Shown in pieces: positions 7,740 to 15,353 of a stretch of DNA of 18,568 nt. Source of the stretch: Veillonella sp. (GTDB lineage: Bacteria; Bacillota_C; Negativicutes; Veillonellales; Veillonellaceae). The notes under the pieces were generated by a model. The model made no database searches. It was not told where the DNA came from and was given only the letters and a program-made list of their open reading frames with translations. A program made the position numbers and the translations under genes. Position 1 is the stretch's first letter; every line of letters begins with the position of its first letter. The stretch spans positions 1-18,568 of the forward strand of contig JAGZGB010000031.1 in assembly GCA_018367495.1 (NCBI GenBank). Reading direction: 5' to 3'.

Positions 7740-8733
7740 AAACGATACCTTCCTTTATCTGATGTCCATTAATAAAATCAATAGCAGAAATGCGTTTTTT
7801 ATTTTCTGGTTGGACTTCTGTCAATAGAATTATATTTCCATCACCACAAAAAACACCTAACCCGGCTATTTTAGATACGATTGTACCAGGTATAGTTGTG
7901 GCTGATATAGCAATTGGTACATGTTTACCATGGATATCTATTAAACCGTGAGTCGAATCACTTGGAACCACTTCACCAGACCATACTTTTAAACGTTTTC
8001 CATTAAGATACGTATAACATCCAGGAGCTGGATTAAGACCTCTAATAAGATTTACAATTTCATGGGCTGACTTAGACCAGTCAATCTGACCCATTTCCTT
8101 TGTAATCTTAGCAGTATGTGTAGCCATTGTACTATCTTGTGGCGTAGCCACAATTTCTCCATTAATCCACCGAGTTAATACTGGAACGATTGTTTTTCCC
8201 CCTAGTAATGCCATACGTTCAAATAGTTCCCCTGTTGTTTCACCACACATAATATCAGTCTCAACTATGTCAATAATATCGCCTGTATCAAGGCCATCAT
8301 CCATATGCATAATTGTAACACCTGTCTTAGTATCACCATTTAATATGGCATAATGAATTGGTGCAGCACCTCTATACTTAGGTAAAATAGATGCATGTAC
8401 GTTAATACATCCATATTGTGGTAAACGAATAAGCCATGGCGGCAAAATTTTACCGTATGCAATAACTACTACTACATCGGGATTTAGATTTTCAAGTTCT
8501 GCTTGTACTTGTTCATCACGTAATGTTACCGGTTGGAATACAGGTAAATTATGTTTTAAAGCTGCCACTTTTACAGGTGGCATTTGAACTTGTTTACCGC
8601 GACCTTTTTGTTTATCTGGCTGACAGTATACACCAACAATAGAGTGACCAGCCTTTATTAATGCTTCCAAAGTAGGAACCGAAAAGTCAGGCGTCCCCAT
8701 AAATACGACGCGCAATTGTTTTTGATTAGACAA
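7723..8733 (-). CDS. fmt: Methionyl-tRNA formyltransferase
   Basis: Transfers a formyl group from 10-formyl-tetrahydrofolate to Met-tRNA-fMet for translation initiation. The 336 residues are full length (E. coli about 315). The catalytic N-terminal domain shows VVFMGTPDFSVP (9-20), NVHASILPKYRGAAP (111-125) with N111 and H113, and GLDTGD (147-152) with D149. A C-terminal OB-like tRNA-binding domain follows from about 205. The start codon is TTG at 8733, overlapping the def stop by 8 nt (TTGTCTAA), with a strong GAGGAG 7 bases upstream. The order def-fmt is nearly universal, because Def removes the formyl group that Fmt adds. The weaker TTG start could set Fmt below Def, but that is inference. 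Confidence 0.97.
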   Translation of the reverse strand: MSNQKQLRVVFMGTPDFSVPTLEALIKAGHSIVGVYCQPDKQKGRGKQVQMPPVKVAALKHNLPVFQPVTLRDEQVQAELENLNPDVVVVIAYGKILPPWLIRLPQYGCINVHASILPKYRGAAPIHYAILNGDTKTGVTIMHMDDGLDTGDIIDIVETDIMCGETTGELFERMALLGGKTIVPVLTRWINGEIVATPQDSTMATHTAKITKEMGQIDWSKSAHEIVNLIRGLNPAPGCYTYLNGKRLKVWSGEVVPSDSTHGLIDIHGKHVPIAISATTIPGTIVSKIAGLGVFCGDGNIILLTEVQPENKKRISAIDFINGHQIKEGIVFGDSI

Positions 8734-9214
8734 TTTCTTTCTCCTCTGGGTGATCAGTAATCAATCGTAAGTTAGTTGCTTTTTCAATAAACAAATGACC
8801 TTCTAAATGATCAATCTCATGTTGAAAAATGCGCGCTAAAAATCCTTCAGCTTTAATTGTTACCTTTTTATTATGAGGGTCTATACCTTTAACGGTAATT
8901 TTGTCGAATCTTTCCACATCGCCAAAATACCCTGGTACACTTAAACAACCCTCTGGTCCCACTTGAGATCCCTCAGCATGTGTAATTTCAGGATTAATTA
9001 ATGCAATGAGACCACTACCGGCATGATCATCTACGACGATAATTCGTTTTGACACCGCTACTTGAGGTGCAGCAAGTCCAACACCCTCAGTCTCATACAT
9101 TGTTTCCGCCATATCATCGATAAGGGCTCTAAGTTTTTTATTCACATGTTCTACAGGTTCTGCAATTTGTTTTAAAACGGGATGACCTGCTTTTACAACA
9201 TCTAATACTGCCAT
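8726..9214 (-). CDS. def: Peptide deformylase
   Basis: A metalloenzyme that removes the N-formyl group from nascent peptides at the ribosome exit. All three family motifs are intact: GVGLAAPQ (44-51), EGCLS (88-92, metal ligand C90) and QHEIDH (131-136, ligands H132 and H136, catalytic E133). At 162 residues it resembles the short type 1 enzymes. The ATG at 9214 has GGAG five bases upstream. It starts 13 bases after the priA stop, and its own stop overlaps the fmt TTG start by 8 nt. It is the usual pairing of formylase and deformylase genes. Confidence 0.97.
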   Translation of the reverse strand: MAVLDVVKAGHPVLKQIAEPVEHVNKKLRALIDDMAETMYETEGVGLAAPQVAVSKRIIVVDDHAGSGLIALINPEITHAEGSQVGPEGCLSVPGYFGDVERFDKITVKGIDPHNKKVTIKAEGFLARIFQHEIDHLEGHLFIEKATNLRLITDHPEEKEIV

Positions 9215-9227
9215 TTATACTCCTATA

Positions 9228-11411
9228 CTAAACAGGATCTACATCAATCAAAAGTCCTTCTTGTGTGAAAATCCATGAATTATATATATATTCTTTTAAA
9301 TTTGATAAATTAGTACCGCGAATCATAATTGCTAAGCGATACATATCCCGTATCTTTTTGATACTCGCTTCATAAGGTCCATTAATGAGGATATCAGTAT
9401 CACCTTTATGAGCCTCTAAGTCGCTTACAATACGATTAGCAGTGGCGTCTAAGGTTTCCATGTTTTGATGACGCACTACCATATGAATCATCTCTCTAAA
9501 CGGAGGATATCCTAGGGCTTTACGATTTTGAATTTCTTCATTGTAAAAACCTACATAGTCATGAGCCTTACTCTTTATTATAGCATAATTTAAAGGATTA
9601 TATGTTTGTATTACTACACTGCCAGTTTTATCACCTCGGCCGGCCCTACCAGATGTCTGGGTAAGTAAGTCAAAAGTTCGTTCAGATGCAGTGTAGACAG
9701 GAATATTTAAAACTGAATCGGCTGTTAAAATACCAACAGCCGTTACATCTTTAAAGTCATGCCCCTTTGATACCATTTGAGTTCCCAACAAGATATCATA
9801 TTTATGAACTCCAAAGTCATGTAAAATATCTTCTGCTAATTGTTTGTTTTTCGTTACATCTTGATCTAGGCGTGCTATACGAGCAGACTTAAAGTGTCGT
9901 CGTAACTCTTCTTCCACCTTTTGTGTACCTGATCCAAAGAACTTAATACGTTTACTATTACAATTAGGACATATAGTAGGAATTAATTCATGATGTTCAC
10001 AATAATGACAACGTAATTCTTCACCCGCTTGGTGATATACCATAGCCACATCACAATGAGGACACATAATAGATTCCCCGCAATCTCTACACATAACAAA
10101 TGTATTATACCCACGTCTATTTAAAAGAATAATCATTTGATTATGGTCATTCAATGTTTTTTGGATTAAGCTACTCATAGCATCAGAAAAAACAGAATAG
10201 TTACCATGAAGAATTTCTTCCTTCATATCAACAATAGTTACTTTTGGCATTGGTTGTTCAAAAATTCGATGTGGTAGTTCAAGCAAATGATACTCCCCTT
10301 GCTTAGCTTTATAATAGGAAGTAACAGATGGTGTTGCAGAACCTAGTATTACAGGGCAACTATGTGCTTCCCCACGCCATAATGCAACATTTCTAGCATG
10401 GTAACGAACCATATCCTCTTGCTTATAAGACGTATCATGCTCTTCATCGACTACAATAAGCCCAATATCTTCAGCTGGAGCAAATACTGCTGATCGTGCA
10501 CCAATAATAATATGACTGTCCTTACGACGTAAACGCTCCCAGTTATTATTGCGTTGTTGTACCGTTAATTTGCTATGAAAGACAACGACTTCATCACCAA
10601 ATGTTTCTACAAAGCGCCGTACAATTTGATCGGTAAGAATAATTTCAGGAACCAGAATAATAGCAGTCTTATCTTGGCTAATACATTTTGCTGTAGCTTT
10701 TAAATACAGCTGAGTTTTACCACTACCTGTTACACCATGCAACAAAAAAGTTTTATGCTGATGTGTATTCATCACCTCTTGTATGGGTTTATACACAGCT
10801 TGTTGGGCATCAGTTAATGGTATATTTACTTCTTCTGTAAATAGTTCATCAAAAGAGGTTTTTGTAGCTTTAAATCTTGCTTCAATACTAATCCCCTTAG
10901 CTTCACTAACTTGTTTAATTACCATTCGTGAAAAACCTTTAGCCAATAATATAGCTTTTGATGCGCCCCCTACGTCAAGTAAATATTTTGCCAATTCTCG
11001 TTGTTTCTTTTTTCGCTCACTAAATTGTTTTACGGTGAAAGCAGGCGTAACGACAAGCCATTCTTCCTTAGGAGCCTCGTAAGATTTTAAAGTTTTATTA
11101 ACTGTAAACAAGCGTAATGCATCGCCATAAGAAAATAAATAATATTCATTTAACCGACGAGCAGTGTCCATCATTTCAGGTGTAAACCAAGGTTCATTAT
11201 CTAATACTTGAACTATATTTCGCAAAGTGAAATCTGGGGGTTCCAATAATTCTTCATAACCAATCAGAATCCCCTCTTCACGACTATTGCCTAACGGAAT
11301 AAGTACACGTGTACCAGGTAAGACATTACCAAACTTTTCAGGCATTAAGTAGCTTAATGGTTTATGAAGTTGTTTAGCCGGTCTATTAATTATAACTTTT
11401 GCGACACGCAT
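9228..11411 (-). CDS. priA: Primosomal replication-restart helicase PriA
   Basis: A superfamily 2, 3'-to-5' DNA helicase that recognises stalled forks and starts primosome assembly. With the start used here it has 727 residues, close to E. coli PriA. A DNA-binding N-terminal domain comes first, then Walker A GVTGSGKT (226-233), DEEH (322-325) and GSATPS (357-362). Eight zinc-binding cysteines lie at C441, C444, C450, C453, C468, C471, C481 and C484. A helicase C-terminal block has SGRAGRGD. The frame also has an ATG five codons earlier (11426), but the ATG at 11411 has AAGGA six bases upstream and gives the typical MRVAKV N-terminus, so I prefer it. A hairpin at 11434-11468 lies only about 22 bp upstream, leaving little room for a private promoter. 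Confidence 0.96.
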   Translation of the reverse strand: MRVAKVIINRPAKQLHKPLSYLMPEKFGNVLPGTRVLIPLGNSREEGILIGYEELLEPPDFTLRNIVQVLDNEPWFTPEMMDTARRLNEYYLFSYGDALRLFTVNKTLKSYEAPKEEWLVVTPAFTVKQFSERKKKQRELAKYLLDVGGASKAILLAKGFSRMVIKQVSEAKGISIEARFKATKTSFDELFTEEVNIPLTDAQQAVYKPIQEVMNTHQHKTFLLHGVTGSGKTQLYLKATAKCISQDKTAIILVPEIILTDQIVRRFVETFGDEVVVFHSKLTVQQRNNNWERLRRKDSHIIIGARSAVFAPAEDIGLIVVDEEHDTSYKQEDMVRYHARNVALWRGEAHSCPVILGSATPSVTSYYKAKQGEYHLLELPHRIFEQPMPKVTIVDMKEEILHGNYSVFSDAMSSLIQKTLNDHNQMIILLNRRGYNTFVMCRDCGESIMCPHCDVAMVYHQAGEELRCHYCEHHELIPTICPNCNSKRIKFFGSGTQKVEEELRRHFKSARIARLDQDVTKNKQLAEDILHDFGVHKYDILLGTQMVSKGHDFKDVTAVGILTADSVLNIPVYTASERTFDLLTQTSGRAGRGDKTGSVVIQTYNPLNYAIIKSKAHDYVGFYNEEIQNRKALGYPPFREMIHMVVRHQNMETLDATANRIVSDLEAHKGDTDILINGPYEASIKKIRDMYRLAIMIRGTNLSNLKEYIYNSWIFTQEGLLIDVDPV

Positions 11412-11433
11412 ACTATATCCTTTCATTTACTAT

Positions 11434-11468
11434 AAAAGGTCTCAGTAGAAATTCTACTAAGACCTTTT
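11434..11468 (-). terminator. Hairpin between metK and priA
   Basis: Arms 11434-11442 (aaaaggtct) and 11460-11468 pair perfectly, and 11444-11450 pairs with 11452-11458. The single mismatch (11443/11459) is C-A on the plus strand but becomes a G-U wobble in minus-strand RNA, so the structure is complete only in the leftward transcript. It begins right after the metK stop; its U run is inside the stem. It is probably a leaky terminator for metK, since priA follows at once. Confidence 0.75.
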
Positions 11469-11471
11469 GTA

Positions 11472-12662
11472 TTATAAGCCAGCTTCAGCTTTTAAAATTT
11501 CTGCTTTGTCAGTACGTTCCCAAGGTAAATCTACATCAGTTCTACCAAAATGACCATATGCTGCAGTTTTGCGATAATGAGGTTTTAACAAATCAAGCAT
11601 TTCAATAATACCTGCTGGACGAAGGTCGAAATGTTTCTTAACGAGTTCTTGAATTTTAGTTTCCTCAATCTTACCTGTACCAAAAGTATCAACTAAGATA
11701 GATACAGGTTTCGCAACACCAATAGCATAGGCTACTTGCACTTCACATTTATCTGCTAAACCTGCAGCAACAACATTTTTAGCTACATAACGAGCTGCAT
11801 ATGCTGCAGATCTGTCAACTTTGGATGGATCTTTACCAGAAAAAGCACCGCCGCCATGACGAGCCATCCCGCCATAAGTATCTACAATGATTTTGCGACC
11901 AGTTAAACCAGCATCACCATGAGGGCCACCGATTACGAAACGGCCAGTTGGGTTAATGAAATATTTTGTATTTTCATCAACAAATTCAGCAGGCAATGCT
12001 GCATCGATAACAAAGCGTTTCAAGTCTGCTTTAATTTGTTCTTGCGTAACTTCAGGGCTATGTTGTGTAGAGATAACAATTGTATCAATACGTTTTGGTT
12101 TACCATCAACATATTCAACAGTAACTTGAGTTTTACCATCTGGGCGAAGGTAAGTTAAAGTGCCATCTTTACGAACTTCAGTAAGACGACGGGATAAACG
12201 ATGAGCCAAAGAAATAGGCATAGGCATAAGTTCAGGTGTTTCATTAGTTGCATAACCAAACATCATACCTTGGTCACCAGCACCAATTTTATCTAGTACT
12301 TCACCATTACCGTCTTTTGATTCAAGTGCTTCATCAACCCCCATAGCGATATCAGCAGACTGTTCATCGATAGAAACTAGTACACCACAAGTATCGCAGT
12401 CAAAACCAAATTTAGCACGTGTATAGCCAATATCTCTAATAGTATCACGTACAATACGAGGAATATCCACATATGTATTTGTAGAGATTTCACCTACTAC
12501 ATGCACTAGACCGGTAGTAACTAAAGTTTCACAAGCAACACGAGCAGTCGTATCTTTTTCAATAATTGCATCCAAAACAGCATCAGAAATTTGGTCAGCT
12601 ATTTTATCTGGATGGCCTTCAGTAACAGATTCAGAAGTAAAAAACATATGTTTTTCAGCCAT
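11472..12662 (-). CDS. metK: S-adenosylmethionine synthetase
   Basis: Makes S-adenosylmethionine from methionine and ATP; cytosolic tetramer. The 396 residues are typical. Signatures are [18 protein letters not shown] (11-28, with H17), [12 protein letters not shown] and [19 protein letters not shown], covering the ATP, Mg and potassium sites. The ATG has AGGAGG nine bases upstream. It is placed between coaBC and priA, a position metK does not occupy in Bacillus. It has its own TATAAT promoter and a SAM-I riboswitch, so it is switched off when its product is plentiful. The rRNA methyltransferases downstream in the same direction consume SAM. Confidence 0.98.
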   Translation of the reverse strand: MAEKHMFFTSESVTEGHPDKIADQISDAVLDAIIEKDTTARVACETLVTTGLVHVVGEISTNTYVDIPRIVRDTIRDIGYTRAKFGFDCDTCGVLVSIDEQSADIAMGVDEALESKDGNGEVLDKIGAGDQGMMFGYATNETPELMPMPISLAHRLSRRLTEVRKDGTLTYLRPDGKTQVTVEYVDGKPKRIDTIVISTQHSPEVTQEQIKADLKRFVIDAALPAEFVDENTKYFINPTGRFVIGGPHGDAGLTGRKIIVDTYGGMARHGGGAFSGKDPSKVDRSAAYAARYVAKNVVAAGLADKCEVQVAYAIGVAKPVSILVDTFGTGKIEETKIQELVKKHFDLRPAGIIEMLDLLKPHYRKTAAYGHFGRTDVDLPWERTDKAEILKAEAGL

Positions 12663-12682
12663 TTATTTAATCCTCCTAATAC

Positions 12683-12714
12683 AAAAAAAAGCCTCTCATG
12701 TACTCATGAGAGAC
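12683..12714 (-). terminator. Intrinsic terminator of the metK riboswitch
   Basis: In the minus-strand RNA GUCUCUCAUG (12714-12705) pairs with CAUGAGAGGC (12700-12691) around an AGUA loop: ten pairs including one G-U. Eight uridines (12690-12683) follow at once. It is a textbook intrinsic terminator 20 bases before the metK start codon, and is the OFF structure of the switch. Confidence 0.93.
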
Positions 12715-12715
12715 C

Positions 12716-12815
12716 CTCCCATCTAACGACATTTGTCATAGGAATTAGCACCTTTTCCTCTTGGAATGGTTGCTGTAGCTTCACAGGGCCTATCCCTCCA
12801 CTACTCTTGATGAGT
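12716..12815 (-). promoter_or_regulatory. SAM-I (S-box) riboswitch upstream of metK
   Basis: The minus strand carries the conserved S-box core: CTCATCAAGAGTAG, GTGGAGGGATAGGCCCTGTG, AAGC..CAGCAACC and GGTGCTAATTCC. P1 forms between CTCATC (12814-12809) and GATGGG (12723-12718). With SAM bound, P1 holds that strand and the terminator at 12683-12714 forms. Without SAM, ATGGGAG (12722-12716) can pair with CTCTCAT (12712-12706), seven pairs with a 3-nt loop, which blocks the terminator and allows metK expression. The S-box family and its SAM ligand are established; the switching geometry here is my reading of the sequence. Confidence 0.96.
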
Positions 12816-12824
12816 TACAAAAAC

Positions 12825-12853
12825 ATTATAGTGTATTTACATTGATAAAGCAA
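12825..12853 (-). promoter_or_regulatory. metK promoter
   Basis: On the minus strand a perfect TATAAT (12830-12825) lies 17 bp downstream of TTGCTT (12853-12848). Transcription would begin around 12818, just before the riboswitch P1 stem at 12814, as expected for an S-box leader. The -35 keeps only the TTG. Confidence 0.8.
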
Positions 12854-12924
12854 GTCATTATTATATTTCTTTCACTTTTAATAAAATCAAATCATATTTA
12901 ATCTTATTAATATCAGTATAAAAT

Positions 12925-12939
12925 TTACAATACTTGTAA
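12925..12939 (-). terminator. Weak hairpin after coaBC
   Basis: TTACAA (12925-12930) and TTGTAA (12934-12939) form a 6-bp stem around 3 bases. On the minus strand it is followed by ATTTTATACT. It lies 25 bp past the coaBC stop and is the only candidate terminator before the metK promoter. It is mostly A-T paired, so the call is doubtful. The rest of 12854-12964 is plain AT-rich DNA in which I see no gene. Confidence 0.3.
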
Positions 12940-12964
12940 TGTAAAATATTAACATGAATTGAAA

Positions 12965-14158
12965 TTATTTATTTTTTACTAATTCTACAACTTCTTTCAT
13001 AATATTATGAGCTAGTTCAGATTTTTTCATGTTAGGCATTTCTTTTGGCTCCTTATGAGGATATAAGAAGTAGCCTTCATTTGTATCTACATTAAAGCCT
13101 GCATTAGATTTACTAACATCGTTTGCTACAAGCATATCTAAATTCTTTCGAACCACTTTATCTTGACCATATTTAATAATATGTTCAGTTTCTGCAGCAA
13201 AGCCCACAAGTATTTGATGCTGCTTCTTCTTGCCTAAACCTTGTAGAATATCTGGGTTTTTAACAAGTTCTAATGTCATAGCCTCCATTTTTTTGATTTT
13301 TTGTTCTGCCTTATGAAGAACTCTAAAATCAGACACTGCTGCGGCCATAATAACAACATCTACCTCATCATATCGAGATTCCACAGCATGTTGCATAGAT
13401 AAAGCAGAATCAACAGGAATAAAATTTACTCCACTTGGTACATGTAAGGATGTAGGAGCACTCACTAGAATTACATTAGCACCCATTTGTGCCGCTTGTT
13501 CAGCAATAGCATACCCCATCTTACCGCTAGATCTATTACCAATATAACGAACAGGATCGATATTCTCTTGCGTACCACCAGCTGTAACAAGTACTGTAGT
13601 ACCTTCTAGCTCATTAGAACTACACATTTGAGCTTCAAGCCATTCTACAATAGCCTCAGGCTCTGGTAAGCGTCCAACACCAGTAACACCACAAGCAAGC
13701 CATCCTTCAGCCGGTTCCATAATATGATAACCTAAACTCTGTAATCCTTCTAAATTTCGTTGTGTAATAGGATTTCTATACATTTCTGTATTCATAGCAG
13801 GACAGAGATATTTAGGTGCTGTAGTAGCCATTATCGTTGTTGTTAGCATATCATCTGCAATACCTGCATATATTTTGCCAATTACATTGGCTGTTGCTGG
13901 TACAACCACATATGCATCTGCCCAGGTTGCTAATGCAATATGCTCCACATCCCATTGATGTACTTGTTCAAACATGTCGATAGCTACAGGATATCCACTA
14001 ATTTCACCAAATGTTAGAGGTGAAGCTATATGAGTAGAATTTTGGGTCATAACAACCTTCACTTCAGCACCTTTTTTACGAAGTCTGCTAACTACTTCAA
14101 TTGCCTTATATGCAGCAATACCTGCGGATACAGCGACAATGATATGTTTTCCTCGCAT
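12965..14158 (-). CDS. coaBC: Bifunctional phosphopantothenoylcysteine decarboxylase/synthetase
   Basis: Catalyses two consecutive steps of coenzyme A synthesis. CoaB joins cysteine to 4'-phosphopantothenate using CTP, and CoaC, an FMN enzyme, decarboxylates the product to 4'-phosphopantetheine. The N-terminal CoaC part (about 1-180) has the active-site H73 (HIALATWAD), PAMN (120-123, N123) and C156 in ACGVTGVGRL. The C-terminal CoaB part (about 185-397) has TAGGTQENIDPVRYIGNRSSG (from 192), AAAVSDFR, KNPDIL, VGFAAET and VANDVS. The 397 residues are normal. The ATG is preceded by AAGGAG about six bases away. A strong hairpin (14173-14207) between it and rpoZ ends only 14 bp before its start codon. 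Confidence 0.97.
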   Translation of the reverse strand: MRGKHIIVAVSAGIAAYKAIEVVSRLRKKGAEVKVVMTQNSTHIASPLTFGEISGYPVAIDMFEQVHQWDVEHIALATWADAYVVVPATANVIGKIYAGIADDMLTTTIMATTAPKYLCPAMNTEMYRNPITQRNLEGLQSLGYHIMEPAEGWLACGVTGVGRLPEPEAIVEWLEAQMCSSNELEGTTVLVTAGGTQENIDPVRYIGNRSSGKMGYAIAEQAAQMGANVILVSAPTSLHVPSGVNFIPVDSALSMQHAVESRYDEVDVVIMAAAVSDFRVLHKAEQKIKKMEAMTLELVKNPDILQGLGKKKQHQILVGFAAETEHIIKYGQDKVVRKNLDMLVANDVSKSNAGFNVDTNEGYFLYPHKEPKEMPNMKKSELAHNIMKEVVELVKNK

Positions 14159-14172
14159 TTTCTTCTCCTTTT

Positions 14173-14207
14173 AAAAATTCCTTGTATCTAGGATACAAGG
14201 AATTTTT
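14173..14207 (-). terminator. Hairpin between rpoZ and coaBC
   Basis: A perfect 16-bp stem (14173-14188 with 14192-14207) with a 3-base loop, beginning 5 bp after the rpoZ stop. In the leftward RNA the 3' arm ends in GGAAUUUUU, so the U run is mostly inside the stem, followed by AAAAGGAG, the coaBC Shine-Dalgarno. It looks like a terminator or attenuator in mid-operon; it could also be an RNA-processing or stability element. No coaBC promoter fits between it and the gene. Confidence 0.75.
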
Positions 14208-14211
14208 GTTC

Positions 14212-14427
14212 TTATTTAATGCCTTCTTTAGTGCGTTTATAAGTCACTTCACCTTCAGCAATTTCATAGAATGCCAAGGATACAGGCTTGTCAGTTGGAT
14301 GTGTAGATTCAGCTAAACAAGACTCACCATCTGTTAATTCTCGAGCGCGTTTAGCTGCTAATGTTACCAAAGTATATTTGCTATCAACTTGTTTTTCCAA
14401 TGTTTTTAATGGAGGTTTTACCATCAT
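14212..14427 (-). CDS. rpoZ: RNA polymerase omega subunit
   Basis: The small RNA polymerase subunit that helps beta-prime assemble and fold. It has 71 residues, in line with short Firmicute omegas. The core ...KYTLVTLAAKRARELTDGE (about 17-35) is the conserved omega helix that contacts beta-prime. Two ATG codons open the frame. The only Shine-Dalgarno, AAGGAG, lies within the end of gmk, 10 bases from the first and 13 from the second, so I use the first. It lies 4 bp after gmk, the same gmk-rpoZ-coaBC order as in Bacillus. A hairpin follows its stop after 4 bp. Confidence 0.95.
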   Translation of the reverse strand: MMVKPPLKTLEKQVDSKYTLVTLAAKRARELTDGESCLAESTHPTDKPVSLAFYEIAEGEVTYKRTKEGIK

Positions 14428-14431
14428 ACTA

Positions 14432-15061
14432 TCACTTCTCCTTAGACTCTTGATATTGTTTATAAATAAATTGAATTTGTTCTTTATTACGACTTATTTT
14501 ACACGCTTCAGCTCGTAAAATAGAAGCAACCTTCTCCGATGCCTCTGCTAAATCATCATTAACAACTATATAGTCATATCGATGAGCTAATGCCAATTCA
14601 GAGCAAGCTAATGACAACCGTTTGTCTATAACCTCTTTTGCATCTGTACCACGATTATGTAATCGCTCAGACAATTCAGTTAAAGACGGTGGCACTATAT
14701 AAATAAATACAGCATCACTAAAACGTTCTTTTACTTGCATTGCACCTTGAATATCAATCTCTAACAGTACACTTTTACCATCATCTAATAAATTCATTAC
14801 ATGTTGTTTTGGTGTACCATAGTAATTATCATATACCTTTGCATATTCTAAAAATGCCTCTTCACTTAATAAAGTCTCAAACTCTTCTTTAGAGCGAAAG
14901 AAATAGTTAACCCCTTCCACTTCACCAACACGTGGTGCCCGTGTAGTCATAGACACGGAATAAACTAAATTGGGCATTTCCTTTCGAATATTCGCACAAA
15001 TCGTACCTTTACCTGCGCCAGATGGCCCGGATATAACGATTAATAATCCTCTGTCTGACAT
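14432..15061 (-). CDS. gmk: Guanylate kinase
   Basis: Phosphorylates GMP to GDP with ATP, in purine nucleotide supply and indirectly (p)ppGpp and GTP balance. The 209 residues are typical. The P-loop GPSGAGKGT (12-20), the GMP-binding SVSMTTRAPRVGEVEGVNYFF block (about 35-55), LLEIDIQGA and the lid segment (about 130-150) are all recognisable. The ATG has AGGAG five bases upstream. It lies 8 bp after remA and 4 bp before rpoZ, in the conserved yicC-remA-gmk-rpoZ run. Confidence 0.97.
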   Translation of the reverse strand: MSDRGLLIVISGPSGAGKGTICANIRKEMPNLVYSVSMTTRAPRVGEVEGVNYFFRSKEEFETLLSEEAFLEYAKVYDNYYGTPKQHVMNLLDDGKSVLLEIDIQGAMQVKERFSDAVFIYIVPPSLTELSERLHNRGTDAKEVIDKRLSLACSELALAHRYDYIVVNDDLAEASEKVASILRAEACKISRNKEQIQFIYKQYQESKEK

Positions 15062-15069
15062 ATGTACTC

Positions 15070-15339
15070 CTATGATTCTACTGTATCTTCGTCTACATCA
15101 TATTGCACAAGTCGATGTGCTACGGTTTCTGGTTGAATTGCAGATAATACAATTTGACCACTATCCATAACTAATACAGCACGAGTCTTACGACCATATG
15201 TAGCATCAATAAGCAGGCCCTTATCACGTGCATCTTGAACCATGCGTTTAATTGGTGCAGATTCAGGACTAATAATAGCCATAACACGATTAGCAGATAC
15301 CATATTACCAAAGCCTATATTCAATAATTGAATACTCAT
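15070..15339 (-). CDS. remA: RemA-family DNA-binding regulator (DUF370)
   Basis: A small DNA-binding protein of the RemA/DUF370 family. In Bacillus subtilis RemA activates biofilm-matrix and osmoprotection genes by forming an arc-shaped DNA-wrapping assembly. The 89 residues match closely in the conserved blocks [14 protein letters not shown] (9-22), [10 protein letters not shown] (24-33), [18 protein letters not shown] and [11 protein letters not shown]. The ATG has AGGAGG seven bases upstream. The gene is placed between yicC and gmk as in Bacillus and Clostridia. Its targets in this organism are unknown, and the matrix role may not transfer to a non-Bacillus host. Confidence 0.93.
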   Translation of the reverse strand: MSIQLLNIGFGNMVSANRVMAIISPESAPIKRMVQDARDKGLLIDATYGRKTRAVLVMDSGQIVLSAIQPETVAHRLVQYDVDEDTVES

Positions 15340-15353
15340 TTATGGACCTCCTA

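Noticed and set aside
10783..11082. Open frame of 99 codons on the plus strand
   Set aside because: Antisense to priA, composition not protein-like, no start signal.
11412..11426. Upstream ATG for priA
   Set aside because: The AAGGA element lies inside these codons and is correctly spaced for the ATG at 11411.
12591..12845. Open frame of 84 codons on the plus strand over the metK start
   Set aside because: It runs across the metK 5' end and the riboswitch, both well explained on the minus strand.
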